In this document: positions 36,295 through 47,725 of the stretch, in pieces | Position numbering within the stretch: the first letter of the stretch is position 1 | How the letters are laid out: every line of letters starts with the position of its first letter | Assembly: GCA_030435675.1 (NCBI GenBank) | Contig: CM059621.1 | Span: 7,626,001 to 7,690,000, forward strand | Source of the DNA: Steinernema hermaphroditum | Taxonomy: Eukaryota > Nematoda > Chromadorea > Rhabditida > Steinernematidae | Direction of reading: 5' to 3' | Length of the DNA: 64,000 bases | Program-made: the position numbers and the translations under genes | The notes under the pieces: generated by a model | Database searches by the model: none | Seen by the model: the letters and a program-made list of their open reading frames with translations, nothing else | Told to the model about the DNA's origin: nothing

Positions 36295-37133
36295 CACCTG
36301 CAAAAAGAAAGTATTAACGGCCTATTCACCAAGGCATCAGAGTAAATATCTCGCGCAGGCCATCACATCTGCAAAGTTGGGAACACTAAAATGGAATTTG
36401 AAAACATAACGATTTAGAGCCAGAACTACCAAAAATCGGATAACTGCGTCGGACTATCCGAGGTCTGGCGCACATTTCGCATACTCATTGGTAGCCAATA
36501 GCTCCCAAAAAATCGAAACTCTGCGTACTGAACTAGAAAACACTAAAGCTGAAATACGGCAATCGACCTAATGAGGGGACTGACTCTCTCCCCACCCCTA
36601 AAACTCTCTCCCCACCCAGCACCCCTAAAACATCAGCTCACGTCAACGAAGTAACACACAGCCTCGCTATCTATGCGAACTCTCTCTATAGTCCATTTTT
36701 TTTCGAACTCCACAAAAGCGATCAATCACCGCGCGGCGAGACCGAGAATTCGCTCCAGCACACTGAAGAAAGGCAAATATTTCGTGCGTTCGTTCGCTTC
36801 TTTCAATGCGCTAGAGCAAATTCTGGGTCCCACCGCGCTGTGATTGATCGCTTTTGTGGAGTTCGAAAAAAAAAATGGACTATACTTTTCTGCCAAAACC
36901 CGAAAATATGCACGAGAACGAAGCAGCGGAATTCCCACAAAAGTAACACCGTAATTATCATGACACACACGGCTGATCGTGCCAAGACCCGTTCTGCGTC
37001 TGTCCTTTCGATTGCTACCGTATTTCTTCTGCAGCCGCATCTCCTTGTTTTCCACATTTATCAGATTTTTAGAAGAAATATGAGCAAAATATTTTTTTTC
37101 CAGAGAAAGTATGTATGCGTGACACCTGTCCGT
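36295..37133. other. Intergenic, ATP synthase d promoter side
   Basis: Holds the upstream region of the ATP synthase d gene, a short tandem repeat at about 36582-36630 (two copies of actctctccccaccc), and the 198-bp foldback listed separately. No gene found. Confidence 0.5.
36687..36884. repeat. 198-bp foldback element with near-perfect arms
   Basis: The left arm starts TATAGTCCATTTTTTTTCGA at 36687 and continues for about 45 bp through a gatcaatcaccgcgc block. The right arm ending at 36884 is its reverse complement, differing mainly by two extra A in the homopolymer. The inner part also pairs imperfectly (gaattcgctcc with gagcaaattc, tgaagaaagg with gcttctttca). The whole unit can therefore fold into one long hairpin. 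TA dinucleotides at both ends suggest a Tc1/mariner-type target. Either a MITE or a source of hairpin RNA; it has no coding capacity. Confidence 0.75.
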
Positions 37134-39188
37134 TCACTCCAGGTCTGGATAATCGGGATTCCAGAAATCGTTACAGTAATCCGGATTGTTCGGGGGCTCG
37201 ACCGGGTATCCGCGTGCCATCATGCGGCATCGGTGCTCATGCAATCGTGGCCAGGCCTTATCCGCGCTCTGGGTTTGTGCAAGGTCGGACCAGAGCCGTT
37301 CGGCGGGGGCCGACGCTCGAGGCCTGGAAAGGAGTCCCTACATAGAGGTTGATTGGGTGGGAGATGGTGATTACCAGAAGCGCGAGATGATGTTAGTGCC
37401 GTCGACGAACTCACTCCACATCACCTGAAAGGCCTAGATTGCATCCCTCCGCGGCCAACACCCTACCGCCTCTCCTCCCAGAACGAGATTGTTCTGCGCC
37501 TCCGATCCTCCGAAGTCCGTAGGATTGCACTCGTAGTAGAGGCCGCGCTCCCTGTTGTGCTCCGCGGGAACGTATCCCCAGTCGGCACCGTACTTGATGT
37601 AGTTAAGGTACCAGCACGACGACAGGATCGCGTAGTGTCCGTTTTTGGTCACCTATCGAGAGTTACATCGCACTTTTGAGGGAGGTTCTGCTCACCTCGT
37701 TCATCTCCTTCATGATGTCAGCGTAGGTGTCACCCTTCCAGACGTGCGCGATGCTGTTGCTCGGCTATAAACGTCGCTTTAGAGCGTCACCGAGGGCTCA
37801 ACTCACCGCCACGTTCATGTCGAGCACTTCCTGCCAGAAGATCATCTTCGTGTCATTCCGGGAGCTCTGAACCATTTGCACGAGTTTCTTGAAGTAGTCC
37901 TTCAAGACAGCATTCGTGTCATTACCGTATCCGTTCGAATTCATCCACGTTCGCACTTCCGGATTACGGTACCAGCATTCGAGCATCGAGGAGGCGACTT
38001 CATCTCCGCCGAAGTGCATGTACTGGTCGGGGAACACGTGGAGAGCCTCCTGAAGAGGGCGAAGCTTCAAGTCATCGCGCCGAGGCCCACCTCGAAGAAC
38101 GCCTGGAGGAAGTCGAAGTTCTCCTTCTTCGAGGGGTCGAAGATGTTCGGAAGAACGGACGGGTTCCCCTCCCTGTCGAAGCACTTGCTGAGGAGTTCGG
38201 GTCGCCCCTTGCCCCAGGCGCCAAAGTGTCCCGGAGAGTCGAATTCGGCGACGACGCGGATGCCTCGAAGGCGCGCGAAGTCGATGACCCTCCTGACGTC
38301 GCTCCGGGAGTAGACGTGTTTGTTCGTGTAGGCACCCTTCTGCGCGAGTTCTGGGTAACGTTTCGATTCGTAGGGGAACGCTTCGCTGTCGGTGAGGTGC
38401 CTTAAAAGGTGACTAGCCACTTGGGGTTACGGTATTTCGAACCAGTGAAGGGTGTTGAATTTGTTCTGGGCCGCGAGGTCCTAAAAGCGCCAAAGTGGGA
38501 TGGAGGTGAGGAAGGAGACTCACGATGTTGCGAAGAATGATCGGGACGGACCAGAAGTGGCGGACGGTGTCGATCATGATGCCGCGGTGGGGGAAACGCG
38601 GGTGGTCTTCGACGGTGGCGCAGCGAAGGAAGAAGACGTTCGCGGAAGTAGGCGGTCGGTAGACGAGCTGGCTGAAGGTCTCGAGGCCTCGAAGGGCGCC
38701 CCACACTTCGTTCGCCTCCAGCACGGCGACATCAGAACGGCGGACTACGGTGAGACTGTCTGAAATCGACATGTCTCGGGTTACGGTAGCTTGGTGGTCT
38801 CACAAGATTCGTCCATGCCCATCTGGGGATACCCAGAAGGGCATCCGTTCTTCACGCTAACTTTGATAGATCTCAACGAGGGGATAATAGAAGACTAAAA
38901 TGTAAGGTGAATAGGATTAGCGGACTACCGTAGTCCTACAGCGATGCTGCCGCCGGGGAAGGCGAGCTTCTTGTAGCGGACGAAAGCGCTTCGGAGGATG
39001 TCACAATCGAGGTCGGAGACGAATTCGAAGTGCGCCGGATTCAGAAGATGCGTTGTGTTCTCGTAGTCGAGCTTCCAGGGCAGAGGCCACACGCCGCCTT
39101 GGGTCATCTCCCCTGGATCCGGTCTACCGTAGTACCATGCTCTGGAGGCGCCGAAGACGGCGCACAGCGTGACGAGAAGCGACCACAT
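37134..39188 (-). CDS. Beta-N-acetylhexosaminidase, GH20, lysosomal type
   Basis: Removes terminal N-acetylglucosamine or N-acetylgalactosamine from glycans in lysosomes or outside the cell. Ten exons in transcript order: 39188-38940, 38894-38804, 38759-38524, 38480-38443, 38400-38091, 38049-37807, 37764-37696, 37652-37467, 37424-37375 and 37323-37134, giving 553 residues. A signal peptide begins at the chosen Met; a Met four codons earlier (39200) is possible. GH20 blocks are in order: EVWGALRGLETFSQL, RFPHRGIMIDT, HWHLTDSEAFPYES, ARLRGIRVVAEFDSPGH, the catalytic Asp324-Glu325 in HFGGDE, WQEVLD, ADWGYV, LGGEA, MWSEFVD and PRASAPAERLW. The exon 4 donor is unusual (gttcgaa), but only this junction restores HW-HL. 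All active-site motifs are present. It could be either the alpha- or beta-like type; I cannot tell which. Confidence 0.93.
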
Positions 39189-39554
39189 GGCTCGGAGCAC
39201 GTTGTGGAAGTGGCTCCGTCTTCGATCTTCTGCTCGTGCCCGCTAATCTGCTTATGGTTATCAGCGGCAGCGGAGCAGAACTGTGATCACTTCCTCGGCG
39301 ATGATCGCCTACCGTACCAAAACACATTCTTTAAAAGTTTATTAGGCCACTACGTTTTGACGCCGCTTCTCCAAAATACAACCATTTAATAAATAGCCTT
39401 TCGAAGGCGCGAAAGGATTCAATGGGCTATGTACATACACAACATGACCTACAGAGCGTCCCTATCTGGAGTAAGATTTCCAACAAGATGACACATTTAC
39501 AAAACCTGTTAGATTGAACAACAAACTATTGACGCTCTGTGACTTATATTTGCT

Positions 39555-42500
39555 TTAGCTGGAACCCGTCGGAATCGTGTAATTCCTCATAATGTTCTCG
39601 ATGGCGTGCCACAGAGAGCACTCGCCCGTTTGCTGCGCCCGCTCTACGCCCTCCTTGACCAGCCTCGTGATCGTCGGATCGTTCGTAGGTGGCCTCGTTT
39701 CGGTGACGTTGCTGAAAGGAGACGGAGTTAGCTTTTGCATGCATGTTATAAGATCAGATCCTACTTTGTTAGGCTATACATGAACTGCAGCTGGTATCGC
39801 TGATTGGGCGTAGATCCCTTCTTTGTAGGGCGAATTGTGATCTAAATGATCGATCATGAGATATACTGCGATATGCTTCTGAACTTACGATGAAAAGGAA
39901 AGACGTGTAGCTCGCGCTCGGCATTATTCCGACGACGTACTTCTTCTGGGAGGTCTGCGCCTGTGTTTCCATCACCGTCTGAAGACCAACTTTCCAGGGA
40001 AGCGAAAGATCGGGCTCCTAAACATCTCTATTAGCACCGGAGTAAAGAAACGGTCTAACCATCTGGCTGAGCATTATTTTCGAAAGATCGTTGAATACCC
40101 CGGGTGATGCAATCTTGCACACGGCCATCAGTGCGAAGAAGGCGACCTCGTTCTGCAGAGGAAGCACTACCTCCTCCAAGTACCGCTCCATTATTCTCAC
40201 TGATTCTTCGGAGGGGACACTACTGCCGGCTAAAATAGGATCTCATAGAACTCGTGATATGCCAGCGTTCAGCCTACCGAAATCAAGGCGCAGCTTCAGT
40301 TTGAACGACGACTGGTCCACGTAAACATTCGCTTGAACGACCCACGGCTTCATTGTGTTCTGGGTCGGGCCACTGCCGTTGAAGGAAAGTTTGAAAGAAG
40401 CCGGTTGTATCTTCAGCTCGGTGATGTCAAGGTTGAAAGGTCCTAGTCGTGAGTTGTTCTGACGGATCGCTTGCATAGACGAGCTCAAACGGGACACCGC
40501 CGTGACGCCGAAAAGGTAGTCCGCGAAGGGCGCTTTGGTGCCTTCCGAGTAGCCGAGGCCGGCTTGGAACGTCTTGTGGTCGACCATGAACGCTGCTCTG
40601 CTGCCCACCATCGGAGGGCCCTTTATGAATGGCGTCCGACTCGTTTGTCCTCTCGGCGAGGCACAGTCGAAGAAGTCGTTGAATCCGTGCGCCGGTGGCA
40701 CCGAAAGCGACATATTCATTTGTACCGATCCTGGCATCATCGGAGACTGAGAGATCTGAAGAAAACCAACTACATTTCAACAAGCAATAGAACTCCTGCT
40801 TACATGATGAGAAGGAACAGAGAGCGGTTTCTGATTCTGGTACGGCGAGTTGGGCATCGGCGAATTTGGTTTCTTAGGGTCCTTGGAGTCAGGCCTCATT
40901 CGTTTCCAGAAAGCTTCCAAGCCGTAGGCCAACGGCTTCAACCGCGAGCAGTCGCGGATGCCGACCTTTCCGTGTTGTAGAAGATTGAATTCGATGTGGA
41001 TATTGCCATAGATAAGCAGCACAACGGTTTCACTCGCAACGATCAGATGACTCTCCATCTCGACCGGATAGTTCTGATCAATTCCCATCAGCTGGGCCAG
41101 AGGTTTCGTTGAGCGCAGCTTTATCCGGGAGAAGTTGTGGAGGGCGAGCAGTGGCGCTGAGGTGTTTATAAGGTAGTTGATGAGCCAATTAAGATCCTTT
41201 CTTTGGCGAAACCGTTCGTTTAGGATTGGAGCCATCATGGTGTGGGCGTTCCATCTCAATCTGAAACAAAACAGAATTCCATTTCGCTTCGATAAAAAGC
41301 CACTGACGGAGTTCTTGAACCAATTCCTGGAGGCGCAGAAGCCATTCCAAATGTAAGCGAGAAGGTTTTCGTTTTTGCTTTATAGGCGAGAATCATGAGC
41401 TGATCTCGCTGTTCTCCGTAAGCGACCGAAATCTTATTGTGGTAATATCCAATCACCTGAAACGACAATAGCCTTAACCGTAGCACAGCTAGTACAAATT
41501 CTTACAGTGCACTGATCCTTAAAGAACGGTTCGTAGCACCTCGCGAATGCGGCGACGGTCTTGTACAGCTCAGCATACGAGAGGAAGCGCTGTATAATCG
41601 AAGAGGCAACAGTGTCGCTGGCTAGGCTGCCGCCCTGGCCAGCAATCTCCTGAATGAAGGAGTGGGTCTAAAGGAGATGGCTAATTAAACACAGTTTTGT
41701 TGTTGCAACGAACTCCGGAAGGATATTCTCCATTTACAGCAAAGTTCTCGGCGTTAATAGTCAAGTTCTTCAGAGTGCATTCCAGCGGCCAATACACCTT
41801 GTTTCTCGTATCCAGGCGTAAAGAAATTTGCTCGACGTTCTCCAAGAAGTCGGAGTAGTTGTTTTCACTGTTGCATATCGCCTTCGACAAACTGAAATCC
41901 ATACAGTTAGGTACTTACAAATGGCTACAAAACAAACTCCTTGATTTTCAGAATAAGTCCTCCAACCACAGGCTCACAGCTTATCTTATCCACAACCACT
42001 TCTCTCTTCTCCAGCTCCTCAATGACTTTTGAGAACGCCAAACGATCGTCGATGGCCGAAATGACCGCGCTCATTCTTCTGTGCATGTTGTTCCATGCGA
42101 TCGAAGTTGAGGGCTTCCACTCGTCGACATCCATCCGTTCGTAACCATCCACGGCGTCTTCTTCTTTGATAAATCCGAATGAACGGACAGCTTTGGGCAA
42201 AATCACACCGGACTCCGGTATTTTAGGAACACCGTACCAAGCGGCCGTCTTCTCGATGTCGATTTTCTGAATCTTGTTGGGCCCCGTCGAGGAGAACAGG
42301 TAGAGTTCAACCCTGATCCCGCTATCATCGCATGGAGCAAATCCGACGATCTGGAATCAAAACATCAGATTTTCCTGGAACACGACACTAACCAGGTAGT
42401 GCTGATCGTCTCTCAAGAACTGCAGGTAGATTCTGTCCGCTGGAATTTGCTTCAGTTCGTTCGACAAGGGAAGAATAGTCGCCTCTTTGACAATCTTCAC

Positions 42501-44140
42501 CTGCAGACCGATCACGGCCTTGCGGTACCGGTCAATCATCAACAAAACTCTCAGGCGATGTATGCACTTGGCGACCAGATCAGCAGGCGCAGCATCTGTG
42601 AGAAGACGCTCCAGCTCTGAGATCTCCGGCTTGGATCCAAGCGACTTCACCACACAGACAACTTTGCCTGAGAACATGTTCACTCCCACCGACAGATACT
42701 CGTCCTCCGGGATCTTTAGGTCGCTATCGTTCCCCTCGGCGGCCAGCGGCCACATCAGTGTCGGGACGTGGTTTCCGGCGAACCTGACTTTCCGCAAGGG
42801 CTTGATCGCTTCGAGCCGTGTTCTCAACCGCAGCATGCGTTCCAGACAGCGAATGTACATCGTTTCACTCAGCACTTTTTCTACGGACAAATGCCTAAAA
42901 GATGCCCTTAGATTGTACTTTTATCCCAACGAGCCATACCCCGTGCGATCGTCTATGTCAGGATCTTCGAGGCCTTTTCCGCTGGGATGATGGCGGACTC
43001 GAAGACCTTTTTCTGGCTTATCGGCGTCGAAGGAAATCACGAGCCGGAACTGGGAGCCCCACCTAGAGTATATCCTATATTCTGTGCAAGAAAGAGCGAA
43101 GCGAACCTATTGTTGGACAGCCTCTTCATCCAGTATCCAATCTGAAGTATGCCCTGCTGTGGGTTGTACTTTTCTATGCAGGCATAGGCCTTCATCGGGC
43201 CGGACAGCAGCATCTGAGTTTGGCAAAACAATAAATCCAGTTGAAGGTTCAGGGCGAAATGATGGAGGAAGTTGTACACCTCGGCGATTGGCTGAAACGA
43301 TCCGTGCCTGCACAACGTAGCCTGGACACGATCGATACCTGCTTGCTCCTCAGCATTCGCGCCTGCAGGACGTTGTGCAGCATGTTCAACTGATTGGGAT
43401 GGACGAGAGTACTACCGTAGCCGACCTCGTAGTCCTCCACCAACATCTTGATGTTCAACAGCGTCCAGTCGGTGTCTTCGCGCTCTCCAAGAAGCGTCAA
43501 CGTGACTTCAAACTCCCCAGGAACCTCCAGTGTCACAGTTCCGTTTTTGATTTTGATTTTCTTGATGCGCTTGGATAATTTGGAAGAAACGGTCGACAGC
43601 CTGTTCTGCAGCACGTGATTTAGGCGATGGAGAATCTGAACCTGCTCCTTCTTCGTGATGGGCGCGTCAGGGATAAAACATTTCTAGACATAATCACCCA
43701 TAACTCATTCTAGAAGAAGGCACTGCTACCTTGATGCAGAGCGGCAGGCGCCCATAAGTCGTTCTGGTGAGCGTATCGGCGGCGATCGCCATCTGGTAGC
43801 AGGGAATCCTCGCGTGGATGAGTTCTCCTCGCGCGAGTTCGACGAGTCTGTCGGCAGTTTCGATGAAGAGCATCGACTGCTGATCCAAGAAGTGCATGAT
43901 GGAGGAACACATCTCGAATCGCCCAGCCGTCTTCAGCCACTTCACGCCTGCGAGGATCTTCACGAAAAGGCCGCGAGTATCGTGTGCGAATTTGACGATA
44001 CTGATCTTCCGGTCCATGTCCATCTTTTTGGGCAGCAACTCGGCGAGTACAGTGAGATCATGGTAGATCTGCTGTACGGCGAAGTCCAGCAGGACACTCA
44101 GCCGAATGTGGGGAGGTCCTTGATCCTCAAATTCCTCCAT
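39555..44140 (-). CDS. MED14: Mediator complex subunit 14
   Basis: MED14 is the backbone that joins the head, middle and tail of the Mediator coactivator. Fifteen exons in transcript order: 44140-43730, 43683-43339, 43291-43107, 43062-42940, 42894-42393, 42350-41929, 41891-41714, 41667-41506, 41456-41308, 41260-40804, 40755-40278, 40229-40060, 40017-39889, 39841-39765 and 39711-39555, giving 1314 residues, near the usual 1300-1450. The N-terminal family block is clear (IRLSVLLDFAVQQIYHDLTV, LLPKKMDMDRKI, FLDQQSMLFIETADRL, RLPLCIK), as are later blocks (HLSVEKVL, RWNAHT, PFADYLF). The start lies 12 nt behind a TTTCAG acceptor; an ORF extension further upstream crosses that acceptor and is not used. 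Donors of exons 3 and 7 are gttcg type. Exon 6 uses a weak gtagcc donor. Nuclear, essential in other animals. C. elegans calls the ortholog rgr-1. Confidence 0.93.
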
Positions 44141-44152
44141 GGTCAAGTTCCC

Positions 44153-44540
44153 CTGAAACGAGAAGTGGATGGAAAAGGAAAGCAGGTGGACGCAACGAAG
44201 TAGAGGCGCGTAAAGAAGAACCCGATTACTCACACGGCGAAATATCAGTTGCCTGCGTCAGTTCCACACGAAGAAGAGATTCTTTCCCCAGCTGGACATT
44301 ACAGTAGCGGAGAACGAATATGCGAGAGAGCGATGCACGGAATTGCCGTAATATGAACACTCTCTGGCAAGCTCTTCCGTGCGGGAGCTGCTGCGCACGC
44401 GAAATAGAGCGCCATTTCCTCGCGGTTCCTCCCTCAGAATCCAGAAGAACTTCGGGAAAGGAGCACTGCGCGATGGATGGAGATGCTGCCCGCAGCCAGC
44501 GGGGTCATTCCCATCTCGTTCACTGTGCAATGCGGTTGAT
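44153..44540. promoter_or_regulatory. Divergent promoter region
   Basis: Separates the minus-strand MED14 gene from the plus-strand gene starting at 44541, so it should contain the control regions of both. I see no TATA box. Open frames here are shadows. Confidence 0.4.
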
Positions 44541-45028
44541 ATGCTTCGAAGGTTCTGTTTACTCATCAGCGTAAGTTCCTTCTTCGGAGACCGCCACACG
44601 CATTCTTCTTCTTCCAGATGACTCTTCTGACAATTTTGAGCGTCGCCGCAGCCCCCGTGACTGTTTTTGAAGGCTCCGAGCTGAAGACAGGCGTCGACGC
44701 GCCTTCGCCGCTCCGACCACCGTAATGTCCCATCCTGAAGCCTCTGTTTAATCATCCCTTTAGACCGCGCTTGTCCGTGGCGGCCACAGTGTTCGTCTAC
44801 TTCAACGCCATCGCCATTCCCATCGTTCTCCTCTCGGTGCTCGGCTGCTGGGCCTTCCATTTCTGTCGCCGGCTAAGGAACATCGACCGTTTCCGCTGCT
44901 TCAAAGAGAACCATCTGAAGCCGGTGGACTGGGACGTGGATGCGAATCCGATGCAGGTGCCGGCGATCGACGACTTCTTCGAGAGGAGGTTTCCTTTTCT
45001 TTGTAGGAGAGGAAAAACAGGGAAATAA
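44541..45028 (+). CDS. Small single-pass membrane protein, unknown
   Basis: Three exons (44541-44570, 44618-44721, 44764-45028) give 132 residues. The first exon encodes only ten residues (MLRRFCLLIS), and joining to exon 2 completes a signal peptide rich in Leu, Thr and Ala. A short outside part of about 30 residues follows, then a strong membrane span (FNAIAIPIVLLSVLGCWAF), then a cytoplasmic tail rich in Arg, Lys and aromatic residues with an acidic middle. That is a small type I membrane protein. I recognise no family. AATAAA overlaps the stop codon. The next gene converges from the other strand, with stops only 84 nt apart. Confidence 0.6.
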
Positions 45029-45029
45029 A
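45024..45029 (+). terminator. Poly(A) signal overlapping a stop codon
   Basis: The AATAAA runs through the TAA stop of the small membrane protein gene. It would give a very short 3' UTR. Confidence 0.4.
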
Positions 45030-45081
45030 GTTTTCGTTGGAAGACCGTTGCAACTCATATCGAACTTCGATAAAATGATAC

Positions 45082-45087
45082 TTTATT
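45082..45087 (-). terminator. Poly(A) signal of the EGF membrane protein gene
   Basis: TTTATT on the plus strand, AATAAA on the minus strand, about 26 nt after the stop. Confidence 0.5.
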
Positions 45088-45112
45088 TTCTCTTTTCTCT
45101 ATCTACACGGAC

Positions 45113-45760
45113 TCACACAACTATCGTAGAAACAGTTTTCGGGGACTGAGGTTCGCTGAGCGCTTCGTCCGCTCTATGGATTCGTCTCCGTCGCCGGCGA
45201 ACGAACTTGATCGTCGTCCACACAATCGCCGCGAGGATCAGCTTCATCAGAATGCAGAGGAGTGCTACCAGAGCGTAGAAGACCTCGGGTTTCAGCACGA
45301 CTCCATTGGGTGAAGTAGGGACTGGATTTGGGGGAGCTGACGGGGTCGAACTGACTTCAGGAGGTGCGGTAGCGGTCGGGGTGGCCGGGGCCGCTGTTGG
45401 ATGGAGTCCATCGTCGCAGAAGGCCATCACCTCCTTCTTATCGCCGCATCGGCACATCGGCCTTCCGATGTGCTCCAGGAAGACGCATTCGCCTCCGAGG
45501 CCGCAGCCCTTGGTCAAGCACGTCGAATTCACGGGGATCTCGCAGTTTTTTCCCGTGAAGTCGAGGGGACACACGCATGAGTAGGAGCCCCACTCGTCGA
45601 CGCAGCGGCCGCCGTTCCTACAGGGGGAGCCTTCGTCTGCGAGGCACTCGCTCTCTTCGTAGTCGTAGTAGAAGTCGTCGAGGTACTCGTCAGAGCCGGT
45701 GGCGCCGAGCGATGCGACAAGGAGCGAAAGAAAGACAAGCAGGAGGGCGCGCGTTCGCAT
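45113..45760 (-). CDS. Type I membrane protein with EGF-like modules
   Basis: A single coding exon gives 215 residues. A signal peptide (about 1-19) is followed by an acidic Tyr/Asp-rich segment. A full six-cysteine EGF module comes next ([15 protein letters not shown], then [12 protein letters not shown]), then a second, shorter Cys module ([12 protein letters not shown]). A Thr/Pro/Ala stalk suited to O-glycosylation leads to one membrane span ([21 protein letters not shown]) and a short basic tail. There is no DSL domain. It may be a membrane-bound growth factor, an adhesion protein or a Notch co-ligand; the sequence alone does not decide. Its place next to DSL-like genes and a Notch-like receptor on the same strand makes a role in that pathway worth testing. 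A possible LAG-1 site lies 115 bp upstream. Confidence 0.8.
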   Translation of the reverse strand: MRTRALLLVFLSLLVASLGATGSDEYLDDFYYDYEESECLADEGSPCRNGGRCVDEWGSYSCVCPLDFTGKNCEIPVNSTCLTKGCGLGGECVFLEHIGRPMCRCGDKKEVMAFCDDGLHPTAAPATPTATAPPEVSSTPSAPPNPVPTSPNGVVLKPEVFYALVALLCILMKLILAAIVWTTIKFVRRRRRRIHRADEALSEPQSPKTVSTIVV

Positions 45761-45874
45761 TTCACAACTGAGGACTACGCGCCGAGGGCTTCATCGGCGC
45801 TAAAACGATGGTGTGAGAGATGCCAATTGACGCATGGCTTTGGTTGCTCCGGGGAAGGAATGCGTAGCAGAATC

Positions 45875-45881
45875 ATGGGAA
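45875..45881 (+). promoter_or_regulatory. Candidate LAG-1/CSL binding site
   Basis: ATGGGAA, matching the RTGGGAA consensus of the Notch-pathway factor LAG-1, 115 bp upstream of the EGF membrane protein gene. A 7-mer of this kind is expected several times by chance in the window. Confidence 0.2.
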
Positions 45882-46218
45882 ACTGGGGGTGGAAGGTGGA
45901 ATTCCAGAGTCGGTTCTCGAGACGGTGGAGGTACGGTATTTCGTCTGTAGTTGCTGACTGGGCAAATCTTAACTTCTCATGAAGTTTGCGATTATAGGAT
46001 TGTGAAAAATATGGATTTTAAAATCGGCTACTGATTCTCCTCTTATCGCTTTCAACAGACGATAAGTGCCGTCACTTCACACGTTTGAGAAGATGACGCG
46101 AAACCTGTTGAGACACGCCAACGCCCTTTTTGGGATGGTCCACAGTACGTAGGGGAAGCATGCAGTACAACACAAGAACAAGCTTTATCACCTCAGGTTT
46201 TCAATAAACCAAAGGGGT

Positions 46219-46386
46219 TCACTCCTGACTGTCGTTTTTCTTCTTCTCCTGTTTGGTGTCCTCTCTTTCGACAGAAACATTGGCGACTTTATCAGCCAGC
46301 TGGTCGACGTCGCGTTGTTGGACGCCTTCTTGTCCTTTGAGGAGCGCGAAGAGAGCGGCGGAGAACTGCTCGTTGACCTTATCCAT
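46219..46386 (-). CDS. Small 55-residue protein, unknown
   Basis: A short frame with very clean nematode codon bias runs from an ATG at 46386 to a stop at 46219. The protein starts MDKVNEQFSAALFALL, has a Leu/Val-heptad middle and ends in a Lys/Glu/Gln-rich tail (DTKQEKKKNDSQE). There is no signal peptide or membrane span, so it should be cytoplasmic or nuclear. AG acceptors lie just upstream of the ATG, so an earlier exon or trans-splicing is possible. I do not recognise the family. It sits between two membrane-protein genes of the Notch-like cluster on the same strand. Confidence 0.5.
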   Translation of the reverse strand: MDKVNEQFSAALFALLKGQEGVQQRDVDQLADKVANVSVEREDTKQEKKKNDSQE

Positions 46387-46737
46387 GTCGCTGGGGATTG
46401 GTTACTGTGATTAGGAAGCAGGAGTCAGGTGTTTATGAGCTCAGAAGTAATGCGTGGTTGCTTCCAAGGCGTCGCTCTTAGGGGTGCATTGCTTGTTTTT
46501 CGAAGATTCATCGGTGAGCAACTCGGCTAGAGAAACAGCTAAAGACGTGACTCCCGAGTTACTTTCCTACTTCACATGATTGAGTTCTGGGAGATGAATA
46601 CCTAAAGCTCATTCACCTCTTGATGGGAGGTCGAATGTGATCTGAAAGATCGTTCAACAGATCACTTCGCATAATTTTTCCGTTTTTATTCTTTTCTCTT
46701 TTATAAAATATACATCTAACATATCTCGAGTGCTGCT
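46387..46737. other. Intergenic
   Basis: Contains the poly(A) signal of the upstream gene at 46685. I see nothing else. Confidence 0.4.
46685..46690 (-). terminator. Poly(A) signal of half-DSL gene B
   Basis: AATAAA on the minus strand, about 48 nt beyond the stop codon. Confidence 0.55.
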
Positions 46738-47724
46738 TCAATCACATTCACAGATTTCTTCGATCTGGATCGGAATCCCCAACGGCTGGACTGCCACTAT
46801 TGGGTTTTCAGAGTCGTCGACGAAAAGAGACGAACTAGATGTGGTGGTGCTAACGCAGGCCTGAAAGGTCTTCCTAGTCACGCCGAGATCAATGAAGGAG
46901 TTACCTTCTGGGAAACGGCCTCAGAGTTCCCTTGACACCTTCTTCGGTGGAAGATAATGCAGAGAAGAAAGAGGATCGCTAGTAGAAAAACGAAAGCCAC
47001 ACCGATGATGAGTAGGATCTGAAGCGAATCGGCTTCGATCTCTTCAGTGGAAGTGACCTTCGGCTGAGCAATCCTGAAAGCACCAAGATGATGGTGTGAA
47101 GGGGACCGAACTTTGGCTGCCGAAAGGCAAAGTGGAAGCACTTAGCACCTAAGCCGAATGGACGTCGACTCACCTTCTGTCGCAGCGGATTCCATAGAAT
47201 CCGTCGTCGCAAACATAGCGATGCCGGAAAGAAACGTGGAGGTGGTCGGCGGTGTTACGGTAGCTCTGCCAGTCGTGCTGCTGGAAGATGGTATGTTCAT
47301 TGAGCAGATCGAACTGAAGAGAGATTCTGTTGCGAGAATTGATGACTTGGAAGTTGAGGTGGTTTCCGTTCTGCAAGGTAGACCTTAATCTACAAGTTCT
47401 CCCCTCTGAGGCTTACCCAAGACCCGTCAGCTTCTCTGAATACAACTGGGCCTTTCGGCTGTCCTGGCACAATGTCGCCAACAAATTCATCTACACAACT
47501 CCACAAGGTGTGCACGCAGATCCGAATTCTGTAGGAGTCCTTTCCGTCCCGTCTGTCGGCGATTCTTTCGTCGACACTGTAGGTGATGTCGTCGATTTCG
47601 ATTCGTCCTCCGGCGGAGCTCGGACTCTAATAAAGCAAGCCTTATTGTAAGGGGACAGGGTGAGATCGCTTACCAGAAGGAAGGCGAGAACGACGAGGAG
47701 AGCGGCAAAGCGGTGGGCAACCAT
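46738..47724 (-). CDS. DSL-ligand-like membrane protein with truncated DSL domain (B)
   Basis: Five exons in transcript order: 47724-47674, 47626-47417, 47370-47174, 47073-46905 and 46860-46738, giving 249 residues. A 17-residue first exon (MVAHRFAALLVVLAFLL) is the signal peptide. A beta-rich N-terminal domain resembles the C2/MNNL domain of Delta/LAG-2 ligands (GGRIEIDDITYSVDERIA). It leads to W-x19-C, then FRHRYVCDDGFYGIRC, the opening of a DSL domain. The remaining four DSL cysteines and all EGF repeats are missing; a short linker, one membrane span (ILLIIGVAFVFLLAILFLL) and a 60-residue tail follow. It is a paralogue of gene A at 52157-53064: the first two exons are identical in length (51 and 210 nt) and the C-terminal tails match. 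By family logic it would bind a Notch-type receptor from a neighbouring cell; that is inference. Confidence 0.82.
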
Positions 47725-47725
47725 G

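Noticed and set aside
38404..38442. A 30-nt intron starting gtaacc in the hexosaminidase gene
   Set aside because: It would insert four residues into the conserved HW-HL active-site motif. The gttcg donor gives a 42-nt intron and the exact motif.
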